Shown: positions 41,715-50,759 of the stretch, in pieces
How the letters are laid out: every line of letters starts with the position of its first letter
Numbering within the stretch: position 1 is the first letter of the stretch
Program-made: the position numbers and the translations under genes
Notes under the pieces: generated by a model
Database searches by the model: none
What the model was told of the DNA's origin: nothing
Seen by the model: the letters and a program-made list of their open reading frames with translations, nothing else
Origin: an uncultured Acidobacteriia bacterium
GTDB taxonomy: Bacteria > Acidobacteriota > Terriglobia > Bryobacterales > Bryobacteraceae
NCBI GenBank assembly: GCA_903828455.1
Contig: CAIKMJ010000052.1
Location: 1 to 64,000, forward strand
Direction: 5' to 3'
Length of the DNA: 64,000 bases

Positions 41715-42809
41715 TCAGGAATCGGTGATCTTTCCCAGCACCACGCCCCGCCGCGCGCCCGTCGCCGAGGGCAGATTCCCCGTTTGCCGCCGCCATGTGC
41801 GATGCGCGAGCACGGCGAACGCGATCGCCTCCTTCGCGTCCACGTCGATGCCGAACTCCTGCGACGTGGTCACGCGGCAGTCCGGCAGCAGCGCCGCAAG
41901 TTGCGCCATCAGCTGACGGTTGTGTACGCCGCCGCCCGACGCAATCAGCTCCTGCGCGCCCGCCGCGAATCGCCGAATCCCCAGCGCGATGGTGGTTGCG
42001 GTAAACGCCGTCGCCGTGGCGATCAGATCATCCGGCGCGAGCCCCGTTGCGACCAGGCGCTCGACGAATGCCGCGCCATACTGCTCCCGCCCGGCAGACT
42101 TCGGCGGCCTGCGCCGAAAGTAGGCATCCCGCAGCAGCACTTCCAGCAGCGCCCGATCCACGTGCCCCCGCGCCGCCATCTTTCCGCCGCGGTCGCAGCG
42201 CTCGCGGCCGGCCGTGGTCCGCGCCACCAGCTGATCGATCACCATGTTGCCCGGCCCGGTGTCGAAGGCCACCACGTCTTCCGGTCGCGCTGCGCGGGGC
42301 AACGACGTGATGTTCGCGATCCCCCCGATATTCAGCGCTACCCGGTGCAGGCGTCTGCTCCGCAACAGCAGCCAGTCGACGAACGGCACCAGCGGCGCAC
42401 CCTGGCCGCCCGCCGCCACATCGCGCGTGCGGAAATCGGACACCACCGGAATCCCCAGCCGCTCGGCGATCACCGCCGCTTCGCCGATTTGCAGCGTGTT
42501 GCGCCCGCTCTCGTGATAAATGGTCTGCCCGTGGCAGCCGATCAGCTGTATCGAAGCGACCGCCACCTTCGCCCGCGCGCACGTCCGCTGCACGGCCTTC
42601 GCATACAACTCGCCCAGCTCGAAATTCAGCCGCGAAATCGCTGACGTTTCGCAGGCCGCATTCGAAACCGCAAGGATGCGCCGCCGCACGGCATCGGGCC
42701 AGGCGGTGGTGGCACAGGCAACGGTCCGCACCTGCGCGCCTTCGATGTCGATCACGGCAACGTCGATGCCGTCGAGCGACGTCCCGCTCATGATCCCCGC
42801 GACGCGCAT
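41715..42809 (-). CDS. anmK: anhydro-N-acetylmuramic acid kinase
   Basis: 364 residues. MSGTSLDGIDVAVIDIEG is the classic AnmK start, with GCHGQTIYHESGR and ALNIGGIANITSLP for the sugar site, VAFDTGPGNMVIDQLV, and LIASGGGVHNRQLMAQL. It phosphorylates and opens 1,6-anhydro-MurNAc during murein recycling; the Tat-type epimerase at 18409 could act on the peptide part of the same recycling, but that is inference. It immediately follows mutS (adjacent stop and start). Confidence 0.95.
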   Translation of the reverse strand: MRVAGIMSGTSLDGIDVAVIDIEGAQVRTVACATTAWPDAVRRRILAVSNAACETSAISRLNFELGELYAKAVQRTCARAKVAVASIQLIGCHGQTIYHESGRNTLQIGEAAVIAERLGIPVVSDFRTRDVAAGGQGAPLVPFVDWLLLRSRRLHRVALNIGGIANITSLPRAARPEDVVAFDTGPGNMVIDQLVARTTAGRERCDRGGKMAARGHVDRALLEVLLRDAYFRRRPPKSAGREQYGAAFVERLVATGLAPDDLIATATAFTATTIALGIRRFAAGAQELIASGGGVHNRQLMAQLAALLPDCRVTTSQEFGIDVDAKEAIAFAVLAHRTWRRQTGNLPSATGARRGVVLGKITDS

Positions 42810-45413
42810 CTACCCGAGCGCCTTCTGCAGATCTTCGAGGAAGCGCAGCGCCTCCACCGGCCGCATCTCATCGATCTTCAGCGCGCGGATCTTCTGTTTG
42901 ATTTCCTCTGTCTGCGGCTCGAACAGCCGGATCTGCAGCGCCGCCGGCTCACTGCGCGGAGCCAGTTGCTCCACCGCTCGATGCTCGGTCTTTTCGTGCA
43001 GCCGCAGCACCTCGCGCGCCCGCTCCACCACGCCGGCCGGCAGTCCCGCGAGGCGCGCCACCTCGATGCCGTAGCTGCGATTCGCCTTGCCGGGCTCCAC
43101 GCGTCGCAGGAAAATAATGCGGTCGCCGGCTTCCTTCACCGCCACCTGCAGGTTGCGCACGCCCTCGAGTTGCTCGGCCAGTTCCGTCAGTTCGTGATAA
43201 TGGGTCGCGAAAAGCGTCTTCGCGCGCGCTGCGGTCGCAATGTGTTCCACCACGGCCCAGGCCAGCGAAAGCCCGTCATACGTGGCGGTGCCGCGCCCGA
43301 TCTCATCTAAGATGACGAAGCTTCGCGGCGTCGCCGTATTCAGAATCACCGCCGTCTCCGTCATTTCCACCATGAACGTGGAACGCCCGCGCGCGAGGTT
43401 GTCCGACGCTCCGATGCGTGTGAAGATGCGGTCGATCACCGGCAGCAGCGCCTCGTCGGCCGGCACCCACGAACCCATCTGCGCCAGAATCGCGATCAGC
43501 GCGGCCTGCCGCAGATACGTGCTCTTGCCGCCCATGTTGGGGCCGGTGATGATCGCAATGCGGTCGCCGCCATCGTTCAGATAAAGATCGTTCGGGATGA
43601 AGCGGCCCGCCTCTTCGTTCTGCAGGCGCTCGATTACCGGATGCCGCCCCGCCGCAATCCGCATCTCGCCGCTTTCGGAAAAGCGCGGCCGGGTGTAGCG
43701 GTTCTCCGCCGCCACCTGCGCCAGCGCCGCCGCCACATCCAGTTCCGCCACGGCGGTTGCGGTCCTGCGGATCCGCTGCCCCTCGGCCGCCGTTTTCTGC
43801 CGCACTTCGGCGAAAATGCGTTTTTCGATTTCGAGAATCTTCTCTTCGGCGGCCAGCACTTTGCGCTCGTACTCTTTGAGTTCGGGAGTTGTGAAGCGCT
43901 CGGCATTCACCAGTGTCTGTTTGCGCTCGTAGTCGGCCGGCGCGTTGTGCAGGTTGGCCTTCGATATTTCGATGTAATAACCGAAAACGTTGTTGTAGCG
44001 GACCTTGAGCGACTGAATGCCGGTCCGCTGCTTCTCGCGCGTTTCGATCTGCGCAATGTACGCCTTGCCGTTCTGGCTCAGGTCGCGCAGTTCATCCAGC
44101 TCGGCATCGAAGCCGGCCCGAATGGTCGGACCGTCGCCTACCGCCACCGGAGGCGTGTCGCCGAGCGCCGCCAGAATCGCGCCGGACGCTTCCACCACCG
44201 GATCGAGCGCCGCGAAGGTCGCCGCCAGCCGCGCGGAAAGCCCGCGCGCCGCGAGGCGAGCCGCGCCCGCCAGTTTCGGCATCTGATCGAGCGAGCGGCC
44301 GAGCGCCAGCAGATCGCGCGGCCCCGCGCTGCCGATTGTCACCTTCGCCAGCAGCCGTTCGATATCCAGCACCGGCGCCAGTTCTTTGCGCAGTTCCGCG
44401 CGAAGGATCGTTTCGCGCACCAGATCGCTCACCGCATCGAGCCGCGCCTCAATCTCGCTCAGATCGAGCGACGGCCGCAGCAGACGCTGCCGCAGCAGAC
44501 GCCCGCCCATGCCCGTCGCGGTCTGATCCAGTACGCCTGCCAGCGTTGCGCCGCCATCGGAAAAGATCGGCTCCACCAGTTCGAGGTTCCGCACCGTCAC
44601 CGCGTCGAGCACCATGTTTTCGGCGCGCTCGAAGTACCGGGGCGGATCCAGATGATCCAGCGCGGCCCGCTGCGTGTCGCGCAGGTAGTGCAGGACCGCG
44701 CCCGCCGCCGCCACGGCCGCGCCGCGTCCGGCAAGGCCGCAGCCATCGAGCGACAGCAGCTTGAAATGCTCCAGCAAAATGCGGTTGGCGTAATCGGTGG
44801 TGAAGATCCACTCGTCAAGCTCGGTGAAGATCCACCGCCTCTGCTCCGGCTGCTCTTTCTGAATCAGCGGCGCTTCGGCGGCCACCAGCACCTCGCGCGC
44901 CCCGATGCTTTCCAGCATCCCGGACGCTTCGGCGGCGTCCAGTTCGGTGGCGCGAAACTCGCCCGTCGAAACATCCACGTAGGCCAGGCCCGTGCGGTTG
45001 CCGGCGCGCGCCACCGCCGCCAGATAGTTGTTCTCGTGCGATCGCAGAAGATGCGCGTCCGTCGCGGTCCCGGGCGTCACGATGCGCGTCACTTCGCGCC
45101 GCACCAGCTTCTTGCCCTGGCCGGCCTCCTCCACCTGATCGCAGATGGCCACCCGGTAGCCTTTGCCGATCAGCCGCGCAACATAGCCTTCGGCCGCGTG
45201 ATAGGGGACGCCGCACATCGGCACCGGCGTACCTTTTTCCTTGTTGCGCGCGGTCAGCGTGATCTCCAGCTCGCGCGCCGCCGTCACCGCGTCATCGAAA
45301 AACAGCTCGTAGAAATCGCCCAGCCGGAACATCAGCAGGGTGCCGGGCGCCTGCTGTTTGATCGCGTGATACTGGCGCATCAGCGGTGTGGAGGCTGCAT
45401 CGATCTGCGACAT
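42810..45413 (-). CDS. mutS: DNA mismatch repair ATPase MutS
   Basis: 867 residues, normal length. The mismatch-binding Phe-x-Glu is in LLMFRLGDFYELFFDDA. The clamp and core domains follow. The ATPase has Walker A ITGPNMGGKSTYLRQ, Walker B FVILDEIGRGTATYDG, and the C-terminal helix region. It recognises mismatches with MutL. In a genome with so many tandem repeats, an intact mutS is notable because defective mismatch repair cannot explain them here by loss of this gene. Confidence 0.95.
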   Translation of the reverse strand: MSQIDAASTPLMRQYHAIKQQAPGTLLMFRLGDFYELFFDDAVTAARELEITLTARNKEKGTPVPMCGVPYHAAEGYVARLIGKGYRVAICDQVEEAGQGKKLVRREVTRIVTPGTATDAHLLRSHENNYLAAVARAGNRTGLAYVDVSTGEFRATELDAAEASGMLESIGAREVLVAAEAPLIQKEQPEQRRWIFTELDEWIFTTDYANRILLEHFKLLSLDGCGLAGRGAAVAAAGAVLHYLRDTQRAALDHLDPPRYFERAENMVLDAVTVRNLELVEPIFSDGGATLAGVLDQTATGMGGRLLRQRLLRPSLDLSEIEARLDAVSDLVRETILRAELRKELAPVLDIERLLAKVTIGSAGPRDLLALGRSLDQMPKLAGAARLAARGLSARLAATFAALDPVVEASGAILAALGDTPPVAVGDGPTIRAGFDAELDELRDLSQNGKAYIAQIETREKQRTGIQSLKVRYNNVFGYYIEISKANLHNAPADYERKQTLVNAERFTTPELKEYERKVLAAEEKILEIEKRIFAEVRQKTAAEGQRIRRTATAVAELDVAAALAQVAAENRYTRPRFSESGEMRIAAGRHPVIERLQNEEAGRFIPNDLYLNDGGDRIAIITGPNMGGKSTYLRQAALIAILAQMGSWVPADEALLPVIDRIFTRIGASDNLARGRSTFMVEMTETAVILNTATPRSFVILDEIGRGTATYDGLSLAWAVVEHIATAARAKTLFATHYHELTELAEQLEGVRNLQVAVKEAGDRIIFLRRVEPGKANRSYGIEVARLAGLPAGVVERAREVLRLHEKTEHRAVEQLAPRSEPAALQIRLFEPQTEEIKQKIRALKIDEMRPVEALRFLEDLQKALG

Positions 45414-45506
45414 ACGAATCCCTCACTTTACACCGCGCGCCGCCCGCTTCCGCGCGCCCGCTCCAACTCCGCTAAAATGATGACTCACCGGAAACGCGCG
45501 GCCGCC

Positions 45507-46751
45507 ATGGATAAACCGACCACTTTCGGACAGCGCTTCTGGCGCCGGCCCCAAACCACCTGGCTGCGCCGCGCCTGCTTCCAGATTCACCTCTGGACCG
45601 GCGTCGCGCTGGGGCTCTACCTCATTGCCATCAGCGTCAGCGGCAGCGCCATTGTTTTTCACAACGAGATCATCACCAATTTTTCGCGCGGCCCGGCGCG
45701 CGTCACCATCGCCGGGACGCGGCTCACGCGCGACCAGCTGAAACAGGCCGCCGTGGCCGCCTGGCCCGGCTACCACGTGACTTTTCTGTGGAAGGCGAAG
45801 AATCCCGAAGATGCCGTCGAGATCTGGCTCGAACGCGGCAGCAGCACCCGCCAGCGCCAGTTCGATCCTTACAGCGGCAAGGATCTGGGCCCGTCGAAGC
45901 CGCTTCCGGTCACCGCTGTCGCCTGGTTTTACGAACTGCATGCCAACCTTCTCACCGGCCCCACCGGCCGCTTTGTCAACGGCCTGATCTCGATCGTAGT
46001 CACGCTGCTTTGCATCTCCGGCCTCGTGGTCTGGTGGCCCGGCATTGCGCGCTGGAAGCGGAGCCTGCTGATCGACTGGCGCGCCAACTGGAAGCGCCTG
46101 AACTGGGATCTCCACAACGCGGTCGGCTTCTGGGTGTTCGGCTTTGTCTTCATCTGGGGCGTGACCGGCGTCTACGTTTCGATTCCCATTCCGTTTAACG
46201 ACTTCGTCCAGCGGATTTCGCCTTCGCCCGAGCAGACGCGATCGGTCGCGCCCGCGACGGAGCAATCCGCGGCACTGCTTCGCGTGTCCGCGCCGGTTCC
46301 GGCGAAAGCGCCTCAGCTGGCTGTGAAAGCTGCTCCGCAGCTGGCGGTGAAAGCTGCTCCGCAGCTGGCGGTGAAAGCTGCTCCGCAGCTGGCTGTGAAA
46401 GCCGCTCCGCAGCTGGCTGCGAAAGCCGCTCCGCAGGCGGGCGACGAACAAAGCACCCTCGCCGCGCCCGATTCCTTCGGTCCGCCGCGCGCCCGCCGGC
46501 GCCAGCAGCGCATCCTCAGCCCGGGCGAAACCGTGCTCCGCTGGTTCTACTATCTGCACTTCGGCAACTTCGCCGGCTGGAAGGTGAAAACGCTCTGGGT
46601 GATCCTCGGCCTCTCGCCGCTGCTGCTGGTCGTCACCGGCTTCATTATGTGGTGGAACCGCGTGCTCAGCCGCGATGCCCGCGCCAGTCGCCGCCGCGCC
46701 GCCGCCAAAGCCGCCCGGCGTTCGACGGCGCCATCGACCTCCGCCGCCTGA
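45507..46751 (+). CDS. PepSY-domain multi-pass membrane protein with expanded AVKAAPQL repeat
   Basis: 414 residues. N-terminal helix HLWTGVALGLYLIAISVSGS, a PepSY region, and helices FVNGLISIVVTLLCISGLVV and NAVGFWVFGFVFIWGVTGVY, in the layout of PepSY-associated TM proteins often linked to iron or reduction. A periplasmic loop holds five tandem 24-nt units coding AVKAAPQL. The C-terminal helix is VILGLSPLLLVVTGFIMWW. Starts at MDKPTTF; ATG 45477 would add 10 residues. Confidence 0.75.
   Translation: MDKPTTFGQRFWRRPQTTWLRRACFQIHLWTGVALGLYLIAISVSGSAIVFHNEIITNFSRGPARVTIAGTRLTRDQLKQAAVAAWPGYHVTFLWKAKNPEDAVEIWLERGSSTRQRQFDPYSGKDLGPSKPLPVTAVAWFYELHANLLTGPTGRFVNGLISIVVTLLCISGLVVWWPGIARWKRSLLIDWRANWKRLNWDLHNAVGFWVFGFVFIWGVTGVYVSIPIPFNDFVQRISPSPEQTRSVAPATEQSAALLRVSAPVPAKAPQLAVKAAPQLAVKAAPQLAVKAAPQLAVKAAPQLAAKAAPQAGDEQSTLAAPDSFGPPRARRRQQRILSPGETVLRWFYYLHFGNFAGWKVKTLWVILGLSPLLLVVTGFIMWWNRVLSRDARASRRRAAAKAARRSTAPSTSAA
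46320..46436. repeat. in-frame 24-nt repeat, five units
   Basis: Near-identical GCTGTGAAAGCTGCTCCGCAG-type units coding AVKAAPQL in a periplasmic loop of the PepSY protein. Confidence 0.95.
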
Positions 46752-46772
46752 CCCGGCCGCCCCATCCATGAC

Positions 46773-47924
46773 ATGATGGAAAATTCTTCGCCCATGTCTT
46801 CCGTGCCCTCATCCCCCCTCGCCAAAGGCGTCCTGCCCTCTCAGGCGCTCGAACGAATGTTCGCCGACGGCCACATCCGCTCCCGCACTCCGCTCGCGCC
46901 CGATCAGATTCAGCCCTCGTCCATCGACCTCCGCCTCGGCACCGAAGCCTACCGCGTCCGCGCCAGTTTCCTCGCCAGCGGTTCGGCCACCATCACCTCG
47001 AAGCTCGAACTGCACCGCCTCCACACCATCGATCTCACGCGCCCCGCCGTTCTCGAAAAAGGCTGCGTCTACATCGTGCCGCTGCTCGAAGAGCTCGCCC
47101 TGCCGCCCGAAATCTCCGGCAAGGCGAATCCCAAAAGCTCCACCGGCCGGCTCGACGTCTTCACCCGCCTCATTACCGACGAAGGCCGCCAGTTCGAAAT
47201 CATCCCCGCCGGCTATCGAGGCCGCCTTTACGCCGAAGTCGTCCCCCGCACCTTCAGCGTCGTGGTCCGCCAGGGCGACCGGCTCTCGCAGTTGCGTCTT
47301 TTCCAGGGTGACTATCAACCGTCCGACACGCTCATCCGCGAACTCGAAGCCGAAGAGCACCTGGTCTATTCGCCCGACGAATCTCCCGCCACCGCCATCA
47401 TCGGCAACGGCCTCCGCCTCTCGGTCGACCTCGCCGGCATCGACGACTCGCCCATCATCGGCTATCGCGCCAAGAAGCACGCGCCGCTCGTGGACCTCTC
47501 TAAAATCCAGCACTACGATCCCGCCGATTACTGGGACCCCATCCCCCGCAGCGCCTCACGGAGCCTGATTCTCGATCCCGAAGATTTCTACATCCTTGCC
47601 TCGCGCGAACGCGTCCGCATTCCCGCCAACTACGCCGCCGAGATGGTGCCCTACGACGCCACCATCGGCGAATTCCGCATCCACTACGCCGGCTTCTTCG
47701 ATCCCGGCTTCGGCTACGGTTCCGGCGATATTACGGGCACGCGCGCCGTTCTCGAAGTCCGCTCCCACGAAGTGCCGTTCATTATGGATGACGGCCAGAT
47801 TGTGGCCAGCCTCGTGTTCGAGCGCCTGCTCGAACGTCCCCGGCTGATCTACGGGGAGGGCATCGGCTCCTCTTACCAGAGCCAGGGCCTGAAGCTGAGC
47901 AAGCACTTCAAGTCGCCTGCGTGA
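46773..47924 (+). CDS. dcd: double-length 2'-deoxycytidine-5'-triphosphate deaminase
   Basis: 383 residues with two dCTP-deaminase-like halves in one chain. The first has IQPSSIDLRLGTEAYRVRA and GKANPKSSTGRLDVF with GRLYAEVVPRTF; the second has LILDPEDFYILASRERV, IPANYAAEMVPYD and FDPGFGYGSGD. The duplicated form of Dcd occurs in several phyla. It deaminates dCTP to dUTP for thymidylate supply. ATG 46773 is the first of three clustered in-frame ATGs; the N-terminal Ser/Pro-rich stretch up to VLPSQALERMFADG is not conserved, so the true start may be later (46797). Confidence 0.85.
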   Translation: MMENSSPMSSVPSSPLAKGVLPSQALERMFADGHIRSRTPLAPDQIQPSSIDLRLGTEAYRVRASFLASGSATITSKLELHRLHTIDLTRPAVLEKGCVYIVPLLEELALPPEISGKANPKSSTGRLDVFTRLITDEGRQFEIIPAGYRGRLYAEVVPRTFSVVVRQGDRLSQLRLFQGDYQPSDTLIRELEAEEHLVYSPDESPATAIIGNGLRLSVDLAGIDDSPIIGYRAKKHAPLVDLSKIQHYDPADYWDPIPRSASRSLILDPEDFYILASRERVRIPANYAAEMVPYDATIGEFRIHYAGFFDPGFGYGSGDITGTRAVLEVRSHEVPFIMDDGQIVASLVFERLLERPRLIYGEGIGSSYQSQGLKLSKHFKSPA

Positions 47925-48010
47925 GGCGGCCGCCTTCGGGCGTCACCGCGGAAAAACAACTGCAACCTTCCGGCGCTCCGGGGAGTAAACTTAGGCAGCC
48001 GGAATACTTC

Positions 48011-49909
48011 ATGAAACTCTTCCCGAACCGTCCGATTTTCCGCGTCCTTGCCGGCACAGCGCCGCTGGTCGCCGCAGCGGTAATTGTGGCGTCCACCGCC
48101 TGGGCGCAGTCCGACCCGCCAAAGAAAGAGGAGCGGGAACGCGAAAGAAAGACCGAGCGATCGGCGCCGGCCCCGGCCGGCCAGCAGCAACGCTCGTCGC
48201 AGTCCACCCCCGCCCCTGCACCTTCGCAACCGGCCCCGGCGCCGCGACCTGCCCGGCCGGCTTACACCCAGCCCGCCAACACCCAGCCCGCCAACACGCC
48301 GCCCGCTTACACGCCGCCCGCGCCGCAAACGTCCCGGCCGTCCCAGCCCGCGTATACCCCGCCAGCCGCGCCCACGCCGCGCCCTTCGCAGCCTGCGTAC
48401 GTTCCACCCGCGCAAACTCCTCGCCCATCCGCCCCGCAGGCCGCACCCGCTGAAGCCCAGCCGGGCCGCCAGACGCCGCGCGTTACTAACACTCCGGCTA
48501 TGCGCCCGGTCTACACGGCGCCGCCCTCGGCGGCTGTCGCCTCGCGCACCCCGACCGGCGCTTCCGTACTGAATAACGAAGGCTCGCGTTCCGTTGTCCA
48601 GCAACTGAACACGTCGCGCGCCGGCATGCAGGGCATCAATGCCCGGGCGGTCCCGCAGGGAGCCGTCACGGTCCACCCCACCGGCCACGTCACCATCGCC
48701 ACCGCCAATGGTGGCAGTTACGGTCTGCGCCCCAACGGCACCGTCGCCTCCATCTCCGCGCAGGGCCGCGCCGTGAATTTCCGTCCGGATGGCCGCGTCG
48801 CCGCCATCCATACGCCCACCCTTGACGTTGTGCGCGGCGTGCACGGCGAGCGCGTTATCCGCACCGTTCGTCCGGACCACACCATTCTCGTCAGCAACGG
48901 CCCGCGCAACGGCTATCTGGAACGGACGGTTGTGGTCCGCAACCAGACCGTTATTCAGCGCACGTACGTGGTCAACGGCGTCGTCTCCACCCGCGCCTTC
49001 GTCAGCTATCCGTATCGCGGCATGGTGGTGCCCATGTACGTTCCGCGCGTCTATTACGCACCCGCGTTTTACGGCTGGGCGTTCTATCCGTGGTCCACGC
49101 CCGTTGTCTTCTCGTGGGGCTGGCGCCGCGACCCGTGGGTGGGCTTCTACGCTGGCTACTACCAGCCGTATCCTGTGTACCCTGGCCCCAATGCGTGGCT
49201 GACCGACTACTATCTGTCGCAGACGCTCGCCGCCTCCTACGCCGCGCAGAATCAGGCCCCGCCGCTGCCTGGCTACGGGCCCGATCCCAACGCGCCTGCG
49301 CCCACCGGCCCCCAGGCGGGCGAAGTCTACGCTCCGGCCGATACGCCGATTACGCCGGCCCTGCGCGACGCCATCGCCGCCGAAGTCAGCCGCCAGCTCG
49401 CCTACGAGAATGCGGTCGCTTCCGGACAGGCCCAGCCCACCGTTCAGCAGCTGCGCAACGCGCTGCAGCCCGGCCGCGTCTTCGTCGTCGCCTCCAACCT
49501 CCAGGTGCCCACCGCCGACGGGCAGACGTGCGACCTCACGCCCGCCGACGTGCTGCAGATGAACAACGCGCCCTCTGACGACGCCACCAGCGCCATCCTC
49601 ACCGTCGCCAGCAGCAAGAAGCTCGACTGTCCCGCCGGCATGGACGTCGCCGTCCAGATGACCGACCTCGCCGAAATGCAGAACAACATGCGCGCCCAGA
49701 TGGATGCCGGCCTCGAAGCGCTGCACTCCAGTCAGGGCCAGAACGGCCTGCCCGCTGCGCCGGCCGCCGCCATGGCCGCGCCGTCGCGCCCGGCGCTCGA
49801 CGTCCCGCTCCCGCCCGACCCGAATGTCACCGGCCTTCTCGACGCCCAGCAGCAGGACGCCCAGAACGCCGAACTTGCCACCGTGCAGGCCGTCGCCGCC
49901 ACCAATTAA
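48011..49909 (+). CDS. secreted Pro/Gln-rich protein, envelope type, 632 aa
   Basis: Signal peptide ending AWAQ. Residues about 30-190 are a low-complexity Pro/Ala/Gln linker with tandem TQPANTQPANTPPAYTPP. Repetitive VTVHPTGHVTIATANGGSYG and GRAVNFRPDGRVAAI strands follow. An aromatic-rich central section (YYAPAFYGWAFYPWSTPVVF) and a helical C-terminal domain (DAIAAEVSRQLAYENAV) follow. No family name can be given, but the strands are reminiscent of envelope-binding repeats. It is probably in one transcript with the next secreted gene (11-nt gap). Confidence 0.6.
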   Translation: MKLFPNRPIFRVLAGTAPLVAAAVIVASTAWAQSDPPKKEERERERKTERSAPAPAGQQQRSSQSTPAPAPSQPAPAPRPARPAYTQPANTQPANTPPAYTPPAPQTSRPSQPAYTPPAAPTPRPSQPAYVPPAQTPRPSAPQAAPAEAQPGRQTPRVTNTPAMRPVYTAPPSAAVASRTPTGASVLNNEGSRSVVQQLNTSRAGMQGINARAVPQGAVTVHPTGHVTIATANGGSYGLRPNGTVASISAQGRAVNFRPDGRVAAIHTPTLDVVRGVHGERVIRTVRPDHTILVSNGPRNGYLERTVVVRNQTVIQRTYVVNGVVSTRAFVSYPYRGMVVPMYVPRVYYAPAFYGWAFYPWSTPVVFSWGWRRDPWVGFYAGYYQPYPVYPGPNAWLTDYYLSQTLAASYAAQNQAPPLPGYGPDPNAPAPTGPQAGEVYAPADTPITPALRDAIAAEVSRQLAYENAVASGQAQPTVQQLRNALQPGRVFVVASNLQVPTADGQTCDLTPADVLQMNNAPSDDATSAILTVASSKKLDCPAGMDVAVQMTDLAEMQNNMRAQMDAGLEALHSSQGQNGLPAAPAAAMAAPSRPALDVPLPPDPNVTGLLDAQQQDAQNAELATVQAVAATN

Positions 49910-49920
49910 AATGAAACGGC

Positions 49921-50604
49921 ATGCTTGCGTTTAGATTTGCGGCGCCGTTACTGGCCTTGCTCTGCGCTTCGTCGTTGTTTGGGCAGGGCACGGCAATTGC
50001 GCAAAACAGCGCTCCGCCCGCGCTGTCGGCGTCGTCGCTTCTCGATCCCATCGACAAGATGAACCTCCCGGCCGTCATGCGCATGATGCAGGAGGTGCTC
50101 AACGCGCAGGGCAAGCTGACCTTTCAGGCCGTCGGCGTCTTCACTCCGGCGGCGCCCAGCAAGCCGGTCCGCATGGCCTCGGAAACTTCGTTCACCATTT
50201 CCGACGCCGTTGCCGACGCCGCCCGCTGCACGCTGTCGCTGCATTCGGTGGATGAATCGCGCGACGACACCGGCGCGCGCGCCACGGCCGAATCGTCCAT
50301 TGTGCTTGCGATGCGCGACGTGGAGGCGCTGGAAATCCAGTCGGTCATCGAAGGCTACCGTACGGGCACCGAGCGCAACACCAGCTGGGATGTGTTTCCG
50401 CCCACGTTCATCCTGCACGTGCTGCTGAACGCCGGCAAAACTTATCAGGATCACACGCGCTTCACCGACGACCGCGGCGTTGTCACCGAAGCCGACAGCG
50501 AAATGCGCGGCGGCTTCTGGCTCTACTTCGGCGAAGAACCCATCGCCCGCCGCATGGCCGAGGCCATGGAGCGCGCCTCCATGCTCTGCGCCGGCAAGAA
50601 ATAG
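49921..50604 (+). CDS. secreted protein of unknown function, 227 aa
   Basis: Signal peptide MLAFRFAAPLLALLCASSLFG. The mature part has strands such as VRMASETSFTISDAVADAA, RCTLSLHSVDESRDD and EALEIQSVIEGYRTGTER, and a C-terminal helix (RRMAEAMERASMLCAGKK). It looks like a small periplasmic domain; no family identified. It follows the 632-aa secreted gene by 11 nt and precedes, convergently, the YXWGXW gene. Confidence 0.5.
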   Translation: MLAFRFAAPLLALLCASSLFGQGTAIAQNSAPPALSASSLLDPIDKMNLPAVMRMMQEVLNAQGKLTFQAVGVFTPAAPSKPVRMASETSFTISDAVADAARCTLSLHSVDESRDDTGARATAESSIVLAMRDVEALEIQSVIEGYRTGTERNTSWDVFPPTFILHVLLNAGKTYQDHTRFTDDRGVVTEADSEMRGGFWLYFGEEPIARRMAEAMERASMLCAGKK

Positions 50605-50673
50605 GCGCAAAACACGAAACGCCGGACGGGCAACCCGCGCTGTTCCGCGGATCGCCGCCCGGCGTACATTCCG

Positions 50674-50748
50674 TCGCTGCCTGAAGCTTCGCTGCCTGAA
50701 GCTTCGCTGCCTCAAACGTCGCTGCCTCAAACGTCGCTGCCTCAAACC
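50674..50748. repeat. five copies of a 15-nt tandem repeat
   Basis: TCGCTGCCTGAAGCT (two copies) followed by TCGCTGCCTCAAACG (three copies), between two convergent genes. Confidence 0.95.
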
Positions 50749-50759
50749 GGCAGCCGGCT

